Assembly: GCF_018449775.1 (NCBI RefSeq)
Contig: NZ_JAAVVB010000001.1
Location: 310,001-374,000 of the forward strand
Origin: Mucilaginibacter sp. dw_454
GTDB lineage: Bacteria; Bacteroidota; Bacteroidia; Sphingobacteriales; Sphingobacteriaceae
Direction: 5' to 3'
DNA: 64,000 bases
The notes beneath the pieces were generated by a model. That model was not told where the DNA came from and did no database searches. It saw only the letters and a list, made by a program, of their open reading frames with translations. Made by a program: the position numbers and the translations under genes. This document shows, one piece after another, positions 7,887-16,164 of this stretch (positions within the stretch are counted from its first letter, which is position 1; every line of letters starts with the position of its first letter).

Positions 7887-8228
7887 TTATCTGGCTAGTA
7901 GCCGCACCTCTACTGTGTTGTTCTCACCGGCCAAAACCGGGCTGCCTTTGGCAAATTCAACTGCCTCATCTATCGAGTCGGCTTTTACTATAACATAGCC
8001 GCCCAAAGTTTCATTTGTCTTGCCAAACGGGCCGTCTGTTACCATATTCCCATGATGCACAACCTTGGCCTCATTAAACATAAAACCGCCACTCTCGCCG
8101 TCGTATTTGCCTTGTTTGGCTATTTCATTTAGCCAATCGCCCGTTGCTTTCATCCAGGCCTGGATTTGTTCAGGCGATGCAATTTTGCTGCCATCCGGAT
8201 GCCTGAAAATTAACGCGTACTGTTTCAT
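7887..8228 (-). CDS. YCII-related domain protein
   Basis: A 113-residue protein of the YCII family (DGPF domain), small dimeric ferredoxin-like folds often near ECF sigma factors. Visible hallmarks are MKQYALIFRH at the start, VTDGPFGKTNETLGGYVIV in the middle with the DGPF motif, and AVEFAKGSPVLA toward the end, with VEVRLL as the final strand. No enzymatic activity is established for this subgroup. It is the last of three co-directional genes (from 9080 leftward) with a VOC protein and an effector-domain-like protein. Confidence 0.85.
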   Translation of the reverse strand: MKQYALIFRHPDGSKIASPEQIQAWMKATGDWLNEIAKQGKYDGESGGFMFNEAKVVHHGNMVTDGPFGKTNETLGGYVIVKADSIDEAVEFAKGSPVLAGENNTVEVRLLAR

Positions 8229-8278
8229 TGTATATTTTTTAAAATTTTAGATATAGATTCATCGCCCAGAAAAAATTA

Positions 8279-8668
8279 TCATGCCAGATTCAATTGCCAG
8301 GATACGCCAAACTTGTCGCCCACCCAGGCAAATTTTTTGCTGAAGCCGTAACTACCCAATGGCATCATAGCGCTACCGCCTTCCAGTAAAGCCGAGTAGG
8401 TAGCATCAATCTCGGCTTCATCTTCGCAGGTTACATAAATGGATATGGACGGCGTAAAACTAAAAGCGTGCCCCGCGCTGTCAATAGCCTTAAAGTTTTG
8501 GCCGTTTAATGAGAAAGTGGCGTGCATTACCGTACCTTCTGCACCCGGCCCACCCGCGCCATACCTTTTGATGTTTACTATCTCTGAATTTTTAAACAGC
8601 GAGGTATAAAAGTTCATGGCCTCTTCCGCGCGGCCCTTGAACATTAAAAAGGTGGTGAATTTTTGCAT
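8279..8668 (-). CDS. VOC family protein, PhnB-like
   Basis: A 129-residue vicinal-oxygen-chelate fold protein of the PhnB-like group (sometimes labelled 3-demethylubiquinone-9 3-methyltransferase domain). Hallmarks are FLMFKGRAEEAMNFYTSLF at the N-terminus, an FSLNGQNFKAID strand pair, FTPSISIYVTCEDEAEID, and the C-terminal YGFSKKFAWVGDKFGVSWQL. Members usually bind a metal or small ligand, but no substrate is known. The stop is 4 bases downstream of the next gene's start region, in a tight three-gene set. Confidence 0.85.
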   Translation of the reverse strand: MQKFTTFLMFKGRAEEAMNFYTSLFKNSEIVNIKRYGAGGPGAEGTVMHATFSLNGQNFKAIDSAGHAFSFTPSISIYVTCEDEAEIDATYSALLEGGSAMMPLGSYGFSKKFAWVGDKFGVSWQLNLA

Positions 8669-8672
8669 GGTT

Positions 8673-9080
8673 TTAATCTTTCAGCCTGATCATACAAAGC
8701 ATATCGCTTTGGTTGGTATATTCTTCAACACAATAACCATCGGGATCCAGATTTGGTTGTGAGATAAGCACATCAAACGTTTTTTGTATGGCTGGAATAT
8801 CCTTCATGAAATCGTGAATGGTTATAGCAATATAGTTGCCTTTTTTTAAGATCATGGTTTCTAATTGATATTTTTCGGCTTCGCCGGATTCTATTACTTG
8901 CGCAGCTGCTTTGTATTCAATCTGTCCGTTTTCAGGTCGCGATATGCCAAAGTACCTTCTCGCCGTTGAGAATGGAAATAAGGAATGTAGTTGCTGATGT
9001 GTCGCCAATACGCCGTCGGGAAATGAGCTGGCGGCTACGTACATGATGGTAATATCGTTCTCAAATATGATGTGTTCCAT
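8673..9080 (-). CDS. Small protein, possible GyrI-like effector-binding domain
   Basis: I do not recognise this 135-residue protein with certainty. It has no signal peptide or membrane segment. The alternation of strands and helices (ITIMYVAASSFPDGVLATHQ ... YFGISRPENGQIEYKAA ... LKKGNYIAITIHDF ... YCVEEYTNQSDMLCMIRL) resembles the small-molecule-binding GyrI/SOUL-like domain seen free or at the C-terminus of AraC/MerR regulators. There is no DNA-binding domain here. It leads the three-gene set with the VOC and YCII proteins and has its own promoter at 9101-9108. Confidence 0.6.
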   Translation of the reverse strand: MEHIIFENDITIMYVAASSFPDGVLATHQQLHSLFPFSTARRYFGISRPENGQIEYKAAAQVIESGEAEKYQLETMILKKGNYIAITIHDFMKDIPAIQKTFDVLISQPNLDPDGYCVEEYTNQSDMLCMIRLKD

Positions 9081-9100
9081 GATTTTAATTGATGGTTAAT

Positions 9101-9108
9101 CAAATTTA
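9101..9108 (-). promoter_or_regulatory. -7 promoter box for the three-gene YCII/VOC set
   Basis: Minus strand TAAATTTG, an exact TAnnTTTG match 20 bases before the ATG at 9080. The transcript would begin near 9094 with a leader of about 14 bases. Confidence 0.5.
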
Positions 9109-9169
9109 AGTTACCTCATTGATAACCACAGGGTGGGCTATGGACAATTTAGGGTGCTGAATGAGACAA

Positions 9170-9979
9170 TTAAAACTGATTGGAAAACCAGCGGTAAAAG
9201 GCTTCAAAATCAAGCCTCCATTGTTTTTCGTCATGCTTGCCTTTTGTAACCAGCGGGGCCGGGATATTTTTAGGGCCGATCTTTTTATTGTTCAGCAGTG
9301 TCACCATCCGGTTTACATAATCAGCCTCGTTACCCTCGTCATCGCCATAAGCAAAAAAGAATTTTGATTTAGGGTTGATGGCTTGTTTGGTCATGTCATC
9401 ATAAACAGGTTCAGCATACCAAAAAGCCGGCGAAAAGATTCCGGCCACGCCGAAGATGTCACTATACTTAGCCGCAATATACATGCTGATCAGGCCGCCC
9501 ATAGAGCTGCCTACAACGGCGGTATGCTTAGCGTCTTGCAATGTACGAAAGGTAGTATCGATATATGTTTTAACATCTTTAGCTACATAAGCGGCATAAA
9601 TTGCAGCATCGCTAGTGCCTGTATAGGGGTTGTACTCTTGCATACGCACCGAGTTAATGCCCGATTGTATAGCCACAATGATGCATTGCTTATTGGTGGG
9701 CATCAAATTAACCAGCGAATCGGCATACCAGCTTTCATTATTATTGTAAGCATCTTTAATAAACGTGGTTTGCCCATCCTGTACATAAATAACCGGAAAC
9801 TTTTTACGCGTGTTCCAATAGCTTGGCGGAAAATAAATATGCAGCGTGCGCTGGCGTTTTAAGCGTTTTATCTCGAGTTTAACAATATCATATCTTGGTG
9901 TATCGGCAGCAACGCCGGCATATAAACAATCTGCCAGCGATATCAATAAAATCAACAGACCTAATAGCTTAAATTTCAT
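9170..9979 (-). CDS. Exported alpha/beta-hydrolase (esterase D/Fes-like)
   Basis: A 269-residue secreted hydrolase of the putative esterase family (enterochelin esterase / esterase D fold). A hydrophobic signal peptide covers residues 1-24. The nucleophile elbow is VVGSSMGG (Ser near 155). A GDDEGNE loop probably holds the acidic residue and TKGKHDEKQW the catalytic His. An oxyanion-region signature, FPVIYVQDGQ, lies near residue 63. The substrate is unknown. Its start overlaps the end of the PAP2 gene by 11 bases, so the two are translated together. Confidence 0.82.
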   Translation of the reverse strand: MKFKLLGLLILLISLADCLYAGVAADTPRYDIVKLEIKRLKRQRTLHIYFPPSYWNTRKKFPVIYVQDGQTTFIKDAYNNNESWYADSLVNLMPTNKQCIIVAIQSGINSVRMQEYNPYTGTSDAAIYAAYVAKDVKTYIDTTFRTLQDAKHTAVVGSSMGGLISMYIAAKYSDIFGVAGIFSPAFWYAEPVYDDMTKQAINPKSKFFFAYGDDEGNEADYVNRMVTLLNNKKIGPKNIPAPLVTKGKHDEKQWRLDFEAFYRWFSNQF

Positions 9980-10544
9980 GTCTAAAATTGGGATTTGTTT
10001 TCCAGAATGCCCAGCCCAACAGCAGGCCGGTTAAAGTGCCGTAAATTGCTCCGCAGGTAACGTCGATAGGGTAGTGCACACCCACGTATACTTGTGCAAA
10101 ACTTATTAATGCTGCCCAGATCAATGCAACCGGCAAAACCCATTTATATCGTCGGTAAAAAATCATGCTCAAACAGACGGCAATAGCAAAATGATTGCTG
10201 GCATGTGCCGAAGGAAAGCTGTAACCGGTGCCGCAAGGTATGCGGCTTACTATAGTGGCCGCCATGGTTGGGTCGTTACAAGGGCGCGTTCGTTTGAAAA
10301 AGGCTTTGGCAAGGCCGGCGCTACCAAAATCGGCCATGCCAAAAGTAAGCGCTAAAAAAACGATGACCACGGCTCCGCTCTTTTTGTATCGCCAAAGGCA
10401 AAAAACAAAAATAAAAACATACAGCGGTATCCAGGTTTTAGGATTACGCAAAACCGGCATTACGGCATCAAAAAAGGTATTGCCTAAGTCGTGATTAATG
10501 CAGTAAAATAAGTGCCGGTCAAGTTGCAATAAGTAATCGGGCAT
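9969..10544 (-). CDS. PAP2 superfamily membrane phosphatase
   Basis: A 191-residue integral membrane phosphatase of the type that acts on undecaprenyl diphosphate or phosphatidic-acid-like lipids. Motifs are KAFFKRTRPC (KxxxxxxRP), SFPSAHASNHF (PSGH-like, with PSAH) and VYVGVHYPIDV (SRxxxxxHxxxD variant), with five to six membrane helices between. The frame stays open upstream to 10670, but the ATG at 10544 gives the normal family N-terminus and is about 20 bases after a TATCTTTA box. It overlaps the esterase gene by 11 bases. Confidence 0.85.
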   Translation of the reverse strand: MPDYLLQLDRHLFYCINHDLGNTFFDAVMPVLRNPKTWIPLYVFIFVFCLWRYKKSGAVVIVFLALTFGMADFGSAGLAKAFFKRTRPCNDPTMAATIVSRIPCGTGYSFPSAHASNHFAIAVCLSMIFYRRYKWVLPVALIWAALISFAQVYVGVHYPIDVTCGAIYGTLTGLLLGWAFWKTNPNFRHEI

Positions 10545-10706
10545 GAATGTGTTTTGTTGCGGGTAAAGATAGGAACAATCGTGAAACTTGTGAGTAATAA
10601 CGCTGCATGGCTCGGTATAGCGTGTTATCGTTAATTTTTTCGTGCATAGAACTTTGTTTCTTCCAAACATTGAAGATCGTCCCGCTCAATCGCCGCGGGT
10701 TGGCTT

Positions 10707-11130
10707 TGTTCTTTTCCTTGATGAAAAGAACCAAAAATCAAGTCATACGCAAGGCTTCTTTGCGCTCTTGGCCTTTGCCCTGCAAATCGGGTAAAACCTG
10801 GGCAGGGGCCTGTTGCCGCCTATTGTCGCACATGGGCCGGCGCTTCAGGCAACATTCCCGACAGCCCTGCAGCCGCACAAGGCCACCATTGTTTTACCCG
10901 CTTTCACCCGAAGCTCTGCGTCTGACGTTTCGGTTCTAAAGTAAATTCTGCAAACAGTGAAGAATCAAAAAAAAAGCGCGCAATGGCCTGTCAGCAAACC
11001 GGGCCTGGGAGTCTGGCCTGTGGGGAGAAGGTTTTTGCTGACTTGATTTATTCACTGTTGTTTATTTTTTGTGTGAATGAGGTCGCTACGCTCAGTATTT
11101 GGTTCTTTTTCATCCAAGGAAAAAGAACTA
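10707..11130. mobile_element. MITE-like element with terminal inverted repeats and structured core
   Basis: The 765-base gap between PAP2 and glmM is mostly this element. Ends are imperfect inverted repeats of about 31-35 bases: left TTCTTTTCCTTGATGAAAAG (within 10707-10737) and right TTTTTCATCCAAGGAAAAAG (within 11096-11130). A second, nested inverted pair sits inside: AACAGTGAAGAATCAA (from 10953) against its complement ending at 11059, then GTCAGCAAACC (10990-11000) against GGTTTTTGCTGAC (11030-11042). No transposase or convincing coding frame is present. The design fits a non-autonomous element that could also be transcribed as a folded RNA. Confidence 0.6.
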
Positions 11131-11309
11131 GGCCTTAGCGGCCATGAGCGCTATAAGAGCGATTAGCTAGCAACCCGACTTAGGAATTAGAGATTGTCTA
11201 CATGTAATACGATCTAAAATCCCAACCCCATTTTTTCAATAATGACTTTAATTTCATCAATCCTTCACTTAATATCCTTAATTTCGCGGCTTAACTATTA
11301 GACAACGTT

Positions 11310-12701
11310 TTGACTTTAATAAAATCAATTTCGGGTATACGCGGTACCATTGGCGGTGCTGCAGGCGACGGTTTAACACCGTTAGATATAGTAAAATTTA
11401 CATCGGCTTACGGTGCCTGGGCAGTTAAAAAGTCAGGTATAAAAAAGATAGTTGTTGGCCGCGATGCACGCATCTCTGGCAGCATGGTGAACAACCTGGT
11501 GCTGGGTACTTTGCAAGGTTTGGGTATTGATGTGGTGGATATTGGTTTGTCAACTACGCCGACTGTTGAGATTGCTGTTCCGTTAGAAAAAGCTGCAGGC
11601 GGGATCATTCTGACTGCAAGCCATAATCCAAAACAATGGAATGCGCTTAAATTGTTAAACGCTGATGGCGAGTTCATTAATGATGCTGATGGTAAAGAAG
11701 TTTTAGAGATTGCTGAAAGCAGCGACTTTACCTATGCCGATGTTAACGCTTTAGGTAAAGTAACAGCAGACGATAGTTATCTGCAAAAACACATCGACCA
11801 GATATTGGCCCTGCCACTGGTTGACGTTGAGGCTATTGCTAAAGCAGATTTTAAAGTAGTTATAGATTGTGTAAATTCTACAGGCGGTATCTTTGTACCG
11901 GCTTTGTTGGAGCAACTGGGTGTTAAAACCGTACATAAATTATTTTGTGAGCCTGATGGCGAGTTTCCGCATAATCCTGAGCCATTGCCTGAGAACCTGG
12001 TAGCTTTATCAAAAGAAGTATTGGCTAAAAATGCCAATTTGGGTATAGCTGTCGATCCGGATGTTGACCGTTTGTGCTTTGTTTGTGAGGACGGCAATAT
12101 GTTCGGTGAGGAATATACACTGGTTGCGGTTGCTGATTACATCCTGAAAAATAATAAAGGTAATACCGTTTCAAACCTGTCATCAACCCGCGCCCTGCGC
12201 GATGTGACCGAACAAGCCGGCGGCGAATATCATGCCGCTGCAGTAGGTGAGGTGAATGTGGTCAACAAAATGAAAGAAGTGAATGCGGTAATAGGCGGCG
12301 AAGGTAATGGTGGGGTCATTTATCCTGAGTTACATTACGGCCGTGATGCTTTAGCTGGTATAGCTTTGTTTTTAACTCACCTGGCTAAATACGGTAAACC
12401 GATCTCGCATCTGCGCAGCTCGTATCCAAGCTATTTTATCTCAAAGAACAAGATCACATTGACGCCGGAGATGGATATCGATGCCTTGCTGCTGAAGGTG
12501 GAAGCCAAATACAAAGATCAGCCACATTCAACAATCGACGGCTTGAAAATAGAATTTGACAAACAGTGGGTACATCTGCGCCGTTCAAATACAGAACCGA
12601 TCATCCGCATCTATTCTGAAGGTGATTCAGAGACAGTAGCCAATGGTCTGGCCAATAAGATCATTGCTGATATAAAAGAAATATTACAATTGAAGGGATA
12701 A
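11310..12701 (+). CDS. glmM: Phosphoglucosamine mutase
   Basis: GlmM converts glucosamine-6-phosphate to glucosamine-1-phosphate for UDP-GlcNAc and thus peptidoglycan and lipid A; a broader phosphomannomutase role is possible in this family. The 463-residue protein has SISGIRGTIGG at the N-terminus, the phosphoserine loop LTASHNPKQWNA (Ser near 103), the metal loop DPDVDRLCF, the sugar loop GGEGNGGV near residue 330, and the phosphate loop RRSNTEP. It starts at a TTG, because the family N-terminus MTLIKSISG needs it. A weak -7 box (TAATTTCG, 11279-11286) precedes it. Confidence 0.9.
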   Translation: MTLIKSISGIRGTIGGAAGDGLTPLDIVKFTSAYGAWAVKKSGIKKIVVGRDARISGSMVNNLVLGTLQGLGIDVVDIGLSTTPTVEIAVPLEKAAGGIILTASHNPKQWNALKLLNADGEFINDADGKEVLEIAESSDFTYADVNALGKVTADDSYLQKHIDQILALPLVDVEAIAKADFKVVIDCVNSTGGIFVPALLEQLGVKTVHKLFCEPDGEFPHNPEPLPENLVALSKEVLAKNANLGIAVDPDVDRLCFVCEDGNMFGEEYTLVAVADYILKNNKGNTVSNLSSTRALRDVTEQAGGEYHAAAVGEVNVVNKMKEVNAVIGGEGNGGVIYPELHYGRDALAGIALFLTHLAKYGKPISHLRSSYPSYFISKNKITLTPEMDIDALLLKVEAKYKDQPHSTIDGLKIEFDKQWVHLRRSNTEPIIRIYSEGDSETVANGLANKIIADIKEILQLKG

Positions 12702-12791
12702 TAAAGATGTGTGAATGGCAGAGCGTCGCTAACTCTGGTAAAAACATTCACTCAATCACTCATTCACACAACCACTCATTAAAAAGAACTG

Positions 12792-13937
12792 ATGCGCGTT
12801 TATATGGACAATGCTGCAACCACGCCAATGGATGCAGAAGTAATTAAGGTTATGTGTAATGTAATGGAGAACCATTTTGGTAATCCGTCGTCTATACATG
12901 CGCATGGCCGCGAGGCAAGGGCTCTGGTTGAGAAATCGCGCAAGACTATTGCTAACCTGCTGCATACCTCGCCAGCCGAGATCTTTTTTACCAGCAGTGG
13001 TACCGAGGCCGACAATACCGCCATTCGCTGCGGCATGCTGGATAATAACATTACGCACGCTATTACTACTCGTTTAGAGCATCATGCCGTTATCCATACT
13101 TTCGAAGCTATGGAAAAGGCCGGCAGTATCAAATTAAGCTACCTTGATGTTGATAGCAAAGGCAATATCGATTTTAATCAATTGGAAAGCCTGTTACAAA
13201 ATAACGAACGCAGCTTTGTGTCTTTAATGCAGGCTAACAACGAAATTGGCATATTGACAGACATTGTACGTGTAGGCGACCTTTGCGAGCAGTATAACGC
13301 CGTTTTTCACTGCGATACAGTTCAGACTATGGGTCACTATCCGCATGACCTGAGTAAGCTTAAAATCCATTTTATTACTTGTGCCGGCCATAAATTTCAT
13401 GGTCCAAAAGGTGTTGGTTTTCTACATGTCAACCATAAAATAAAAATCAAACCATTTATATACGGCGGCGCGCAAGAACGTAACATGCGTGGCGGTACCG
13501 AAAATATTTATGGTATTGTTGGCCTGGCAAAAGCATTGGAGTTAGCCTATACCGACATGGAACACCACCAGGTCCATATTCAGGGTCTGAAATCATACCT
13601 GATTGAGCAGCTGCAAGCCAATATTCCTGGTGTTTTATTTAATGGCGAGATCGATGCCGATAAAAGTTTGTATACTGTAGTAAACGTATCGTTCCCGGAA
13701 ACAGACATGGCCGACATGCTTTTGTTTAACCTGGATATCGCCGGTATCTCTGCATCTGGTGGCAGCGCATGCAGCTCAGGTACGGATATTGGCTCGCATG
13801 TATTAACCGGCATAGGTGCCAGCAGCACGCGTCCTTCGGTTCGCTTTTCATTTTCTAAGTATAATACTAAGGATGAAATAGATTTTGTAGTTGGAAAATT
13901 AAAGGAGTTGTTTGCAGAAAAAGTCCCCAACTTGTAG
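12792..13937 (+). CDS. Cysteine desulfurase (NifS/IscS class)
   Basis: A PLP enzyme of 381 residues that takes sulfur from cysteine for Fe-S clusters or thio-modified RNA. The PLP lysine is in CAGHKFHGPKGVGFL, the substrate-binding ARG region in GGAQERNMRGGTENI, and the active-site Cys loop in GGSACSSGTDIGSH. The N-terminus MRVYMDNAATTPMD is canonical. No scaffold, IscU or tRNA-thiolation gene is next to it, so the exact acceptor is not shown. The 90-base gap after glmM contains the repeated unit CATTCACTCAATCACTCATT (12745-12764), found again inverted at 29824-29843. Confidence 0.92.
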   Translation: MRVYMDNAATTPMDAEVIKVMCNVMENHFGNPSSIHAHGREARALVEKSRKTIANLLHTSPAEIFFTSSGTEADNTAIRCGMLDNNITHAITTRLEHHAVIHTFEAMEKAGSIKLSYLDVDSKGNIDFNQLESLLQNNERSFVSLMQANNEIGILTDIVRVGDLCEQYNAVFHCDTVQTMGHYPHDLSKLKIHFITCAGHKFHGPKGVGFLHVNHKIKIKPFIYGGAQERNMRGGTENIYGIVGLAKALELAYTDMEHHQVHIQGLKSYLIEQLQANIPGVLFNGEIDADKSLYTVVNVSFPETDMADMLLFNLDIAGISASGGSACSSGTDIGSHVLTGIGASSTRPSVRFSFSKYNTKDEIDFVVGKLKELFAEKVPNL

Positions 13938-13986
13938 TGTTCTCTTTAGCCCAATCTGGGTAAATAAATTTCTTTCAAAGTAATAC

Positions 13987-14001
13987 TGGCACGGTTTTCG
14001 G
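13987..14001 (+). promoter_or_regulatory. Possible sigma-54-like site
   Basis: TGGCACG at 13987-13993 is a perfect -24 half of a sigma-54 promoter. The -12 half is poor: at the right spacing (10 bases) it reads GG rather than GC. It lies about 30 bases before the ATG at 14030. Weak evidence. Confidence 0.25.
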
Positions 14002-14029
14002 AGGTATTTGATAACTAAATTCAAAACCT

Positions 14030-14302
14030 ATGAAAGTTCAAGATCAAAATTCCGGAAACGGTAATAACAAACGTAACACACACGAGGCCGACGCTGAAAA
14101 CACAGGCCTTGCGACAAAAAGCGAGCAGCAAAAACACGATAAAAGTACTGATGCTTCTTACAGCGAACAAGCAGACGTTACGCCACCAAATCACAAAGAT
14201 TTCCCGACAGTCGGCCCAAGTAAGGTCGACTTTGAGAGCCGTCCGCAGGGCCGTCGTACCGCACGTATGGTAGGCCATGAGCCGGGTACCGAAGGTATAT
14301 AA
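14030..14302 (+). CDS. Small hydrophilic, probably disordered protein
   Basis: I do not recognise this 90-residue protein. It is almost free of large hydrophobic residues, rich in Gln, Asn, Lys, Asp and Thr (for example NSGNGNNKRNTHEADAEN), with no signal peptide or membrane segment, so it is probably disordered and cytoplasmic. The C-terminal part is less simple (FPTVGPSKVDFES ... RMVGHEPGTEG). A second tiny protein (14379-14546) with the same hydrophilic style and a similar MKxxxQN start follows, suggesting a related pair. A role in stress or desiccation is only a guess. Confidence 0.6.
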   Translation: MKVQDQNSGNGNNKRNTHEADAENTGLATKSEQQKHDKSTDASYSEQADVTPPNHKDFPTVGPSKVDFESRPQGRRTARMVGHEPGTEGI

Positions 14303-14378
14303 TTTGACGAGTAGTCTATTTTTATAAACAAAGCTGCTATCTCCAAAAAAGGTAGCCGTTTTCATTAAAACTAAAGCT

Positions 14379-14546
14379 ATGAAAACTAACAATCAAAACT
14401 GGGGCAGTAGTAACCAGCCCAGAAAAACAGGCAAACAGCAACAGGTTAATAACCCAGGGCAAAACAAAAACGTGGATACCGAGAAAAAAGGTGTTTATGT
14501 AAAAGATATGCCGCCAATTGATGGCGCTAAGCCGGGAGTTGTATAG
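14379..14546 (+). CDS. Tiny hydrophilic protein, related in style to its neighbour
   Basis: A 55-residue frame, MKTNNQNWGSSNQPRK at the start and GVYVKDMPPIDGAKPG near the end, very rich in Asn, Gln and Lys. No family is recognised. The start MKxxxQN parallels the 90-residue protein just upstream (77-base gap), and both end in a Gly/Pro-containing tail. It is too short for usual length cut-offs. The coding assignment rests on the ATG, the composition and the neighbour resemblance. Confidence 0.5.
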   Translation: MKTNNQNWGSSNQPRKTGKQQQVNNPGQNKNVDTEKKGVYVKDMPPIDGAKPGVV

Positions 14547-14557
14547 CATACTCGTTT

Positions 14558-14635
14558 GTCATTCTGAGCATAGCGAAGAATCTTGTAAGAGCGACAAGTA
14601 AATCGTATAAGATCCTTCGCTACGCTCAGGATGAC
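14558..14635. repeat. Palindromic intergenic repeat, CATTCTGAG variant
   Basis: Inverted repeat: GTCATTCTGAGCATAGCGAA pairs with TTCGCTACGCTCAGGATGAC across a short loop. It is related in design to the CATTGCGAG family but differs in core sequence. Confidence 0.75.
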
Positions 14636-14639
14636 AAAT

Positions 14640-14673
14640 AAAAAAGGGATGACTATTTGATCATCCCTTTTTT
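14640..14673. terminator. Bidirectional terminator
   Basis: AAAAAGGGATGA pairs with TCATCCCTTTTTT around an 8-base loop. The A-run on one side and T-run on the other let it end transcripts from both the rightward small genes and the leftward accD. Confidence 0.85.
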
Positions 14674-14695
14674 ATTATAACTGATATCAGTATTA

Positions 14696-15541
14696 TTAGT
14701 TTTTCATCATCCTTAGGAAAGCAGCCAACTCAGCCTTCATTTCCCGTCTATCTACAATAAAGTCAAGGAAACCATGTTCCTGTACAAATTCAGCAGTTTG
14801 GAAACCTTTTGGCAGATCTTTCTTAATAGTTTCTTTAATAACCCGCGGACCGGCAAAACCAATCAGCGCACCCGGCTCGGCAATGTTAATGTCGCCCAGC
14901 ATAGCGTACGACGCAGTTACACCACCTGTAGTAGGGTCAGTCAGTAAAGAAATATAAGGAATTTTAGCTTGCGACAGCAATGCCAGCTTAGCCGATGTTT
15001 TAGCCATCTGCATTAATGAAAATGCAGCTTCCATCATACGTGCACCGCCCGATTTTGAGATCATCAGGAACGGAATGTTATGCTCAATACTATAGTCGAT
15101 AGATCGCGCAATCTTTTCGCCAACAACCGAACCCATCGAGCCGCCTATGAAGGTAAAATCCATGCAGGCAATCACAATATCCTGGCCGTCAATTTTACCA
15201 ACTGCAGCACGGATAGCGTCTTTTAAGCCCGTTTTAAACTGGGTTTCAACCAACCGCTCAGAATATTTTTTGGTGTCTGTAAAGTTCAGCGGGTCGCCCG
15301 AAACCATGTTCGGGAACAACTCGGTAAACTCGTTGTCATCAAACAATACAGAGAAGTATTCTTTTGATCCTATCCGCAGGTGGAAACCGCAGTAATGACA
15401 AACGTATTGATTTTCAACTTGCTCTGAATAATGTAGAGGTTTCTTACATTGAGGGCATTTATTCCAGATCCCATCGGGGGTTTCCTTCTTTTCCTCAGTA
15501 GTCGTAATTATCCCTTTTATTTCACGTTTAAACCACGCCAT
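14696..15541 (-). CDS. accD: Acetyl-CoA carboxylase carboxyltransferase beta subunit
   Basis: AccD forms, with AccA, the carboxyltransferase that makes malonyl-CoA for fatty acid synthesis. The protein is 281 residues from [10 protein letters not shown]. The N-terminal zinc ribbon is visible as CPQC...CHYC (about residues 29-51). The crotonase-like core has [18 protein letters not shown] and [16 protein letters not shown]. An upstream ATG at 15562 adds seven residues, but a TTTCTTTG box would put the transcript start at about that point and MAWFKR is the family start. A terminator follows. AccA is not in the window. Confidence 0.93.
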   Translation of the reverse strand: MAWFKREIKGIITTTEEKKETPDGIWNKCPQCKKPLHYSEQVENQYVCHYCGFHLRIGSKEYFSVLFDDNEFTELFPNMVSGDPLNFTDTKKYSERLVETQFKTGLKDAIRAAVGKIDGQDIVIACMDFTFIGGSMGSVVGEKIARSIDYSIEHNIPFLMISKSGGARMMEAAFSLMQMAKTSAKLALLSQAKIPYISLLTDPTTGGVTASYAMLGDINIAEPGALIGFAGPRVIKETIKKDLPKGFQTAEFVQEHGFLDFIVDRREMKAELAAFLRMMKN

Positions 15542-15616
15542 ATCTATGTCTAGCTCTTTCAATATACTGCAAAGAAACGAAATATTTTGTTAGATGTTTG
15601 TTTTTTTAGAAACAAG

Positions 15617-15660
15617 AGTCGAGAGTCAAGAATCAAGAAAAGAGAGTTGAGAATAAAGTA
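15617..15660. repeat. Purine-rich simple repeat (GAGTCGAGAGTCAAGAATCAAG type)
   Basis: Tandem imperfect copies of AGAGTCAAGAATCAAG. The same words occur at 51806-51838 and inverted at 51925-51962. It is a dispersed intergenic repeat without coding potential. Confidence 0.6.
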
Positions 15661-15775
15661 TAAGTTGTTTGTGGTTTTATGTATAACAATAAAGCAAGGG
15701 CCTTTGCGCGATTCCCTAGCTCGGGGAGGGTAGGTAGGGGCTTATCAAAGAGACAGGAACTAATCATTATAATAT

Positions 15776-16000
15776 ATGGGCGTTGCGCTGATAGAGCGCC
15801 GGGCTTTCCGCTCATACGCCTACAAGGCCTTAGGCGCAGGGCCGGTATCCGCTGCAATCCCTAACGCGGGGACTCACCCGGTCTTTGCTTCGCTCGACCA
15901 CCCTCTCTCTTCGCCTGCGGCGGAAAGAGGGTTAAATAGCCGCTATTCTCACCACCGCGTCATTGCGAGGAACGAAGCAATCTCTACACATGCTAAGCAA
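15776..16000. repeat. Left arm of the inverted composite repeat around the DUF6864 cassette
   Basis: Reading rightward: a GC-rich block containing GCCTTAGGCGCAGGGCCGG, then CGCTGCAATCCCTAACGCGG, then GACTCACCCGGTCTTTGC, GCTCGACCACCCTCTC, GCGGAAAGAGGG, and finally GTCATTGCGAGGAACGAAGC. The same blocks occur in the same order on the opposite strand at 16998-17215. Frames across this region are repeat artefacts. The remaining bases to 16126 hold nothing recognisable apart from a CACACGGCACGTGTGC palindrome near 16017. Confidence 0.75.
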
Positions 16001-16126
16001 GTGCAGGATATTGACACACACGGCACGTGTGCGCCAGCGGATGGAATTACAATACATGATTATTTAATTCAAGTCTGATAGTTGTATCCGAGAGTTTTAA
16101 CCTACGTGGATTTGAATAAAGAATTT

Positions 16127-16134
16127 TATATTTG
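16127..16134 (+). promoter_or_regulatory. -7 promoter box for the DUF6864 gene
   Basis: TATATTTG, an exact TAnnTTTG match. Transcription would start near 16141, which argues for the ATG at 16165 (24-base leader) rather than the TTG at 16132 inside the box or the ATG at 16144. Confidence 0.5.
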
Positions 16135-16164
16135 ACGAAACGAATGAATAGAGTAGGTGCTTTA

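Noticed and set aside
10607..10939. A 110-residue open frame through the TIR element
   Set aside because: Composition is odd (Arg/Pro/Cys-rich) and it spans the terminal inverted repeat and promoter region of PAP2; it looks like an accidental frame.
12745..12766. CRISPR-like array from the repeated CATTCACTCAATCACTCATT words
   Set aside because: There are only internal short direct repeats and one more inverted copy at 29.8 kb, no spacers of constant length and no cas genes.
13987..14001. A confident sigma-54 promoter
   Set aside because: The -12 half lacks the GC that is essential in the consensus; kept only as a low-confidence site.
15633..16078. Several open frames of 60-100 residues left of the DUF6864 gene
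   Set aside because: They lie inside the composite repeat arm, which also occurs inverted at 17.1 kb and in part at 1.3 kb; repeats, not genes.
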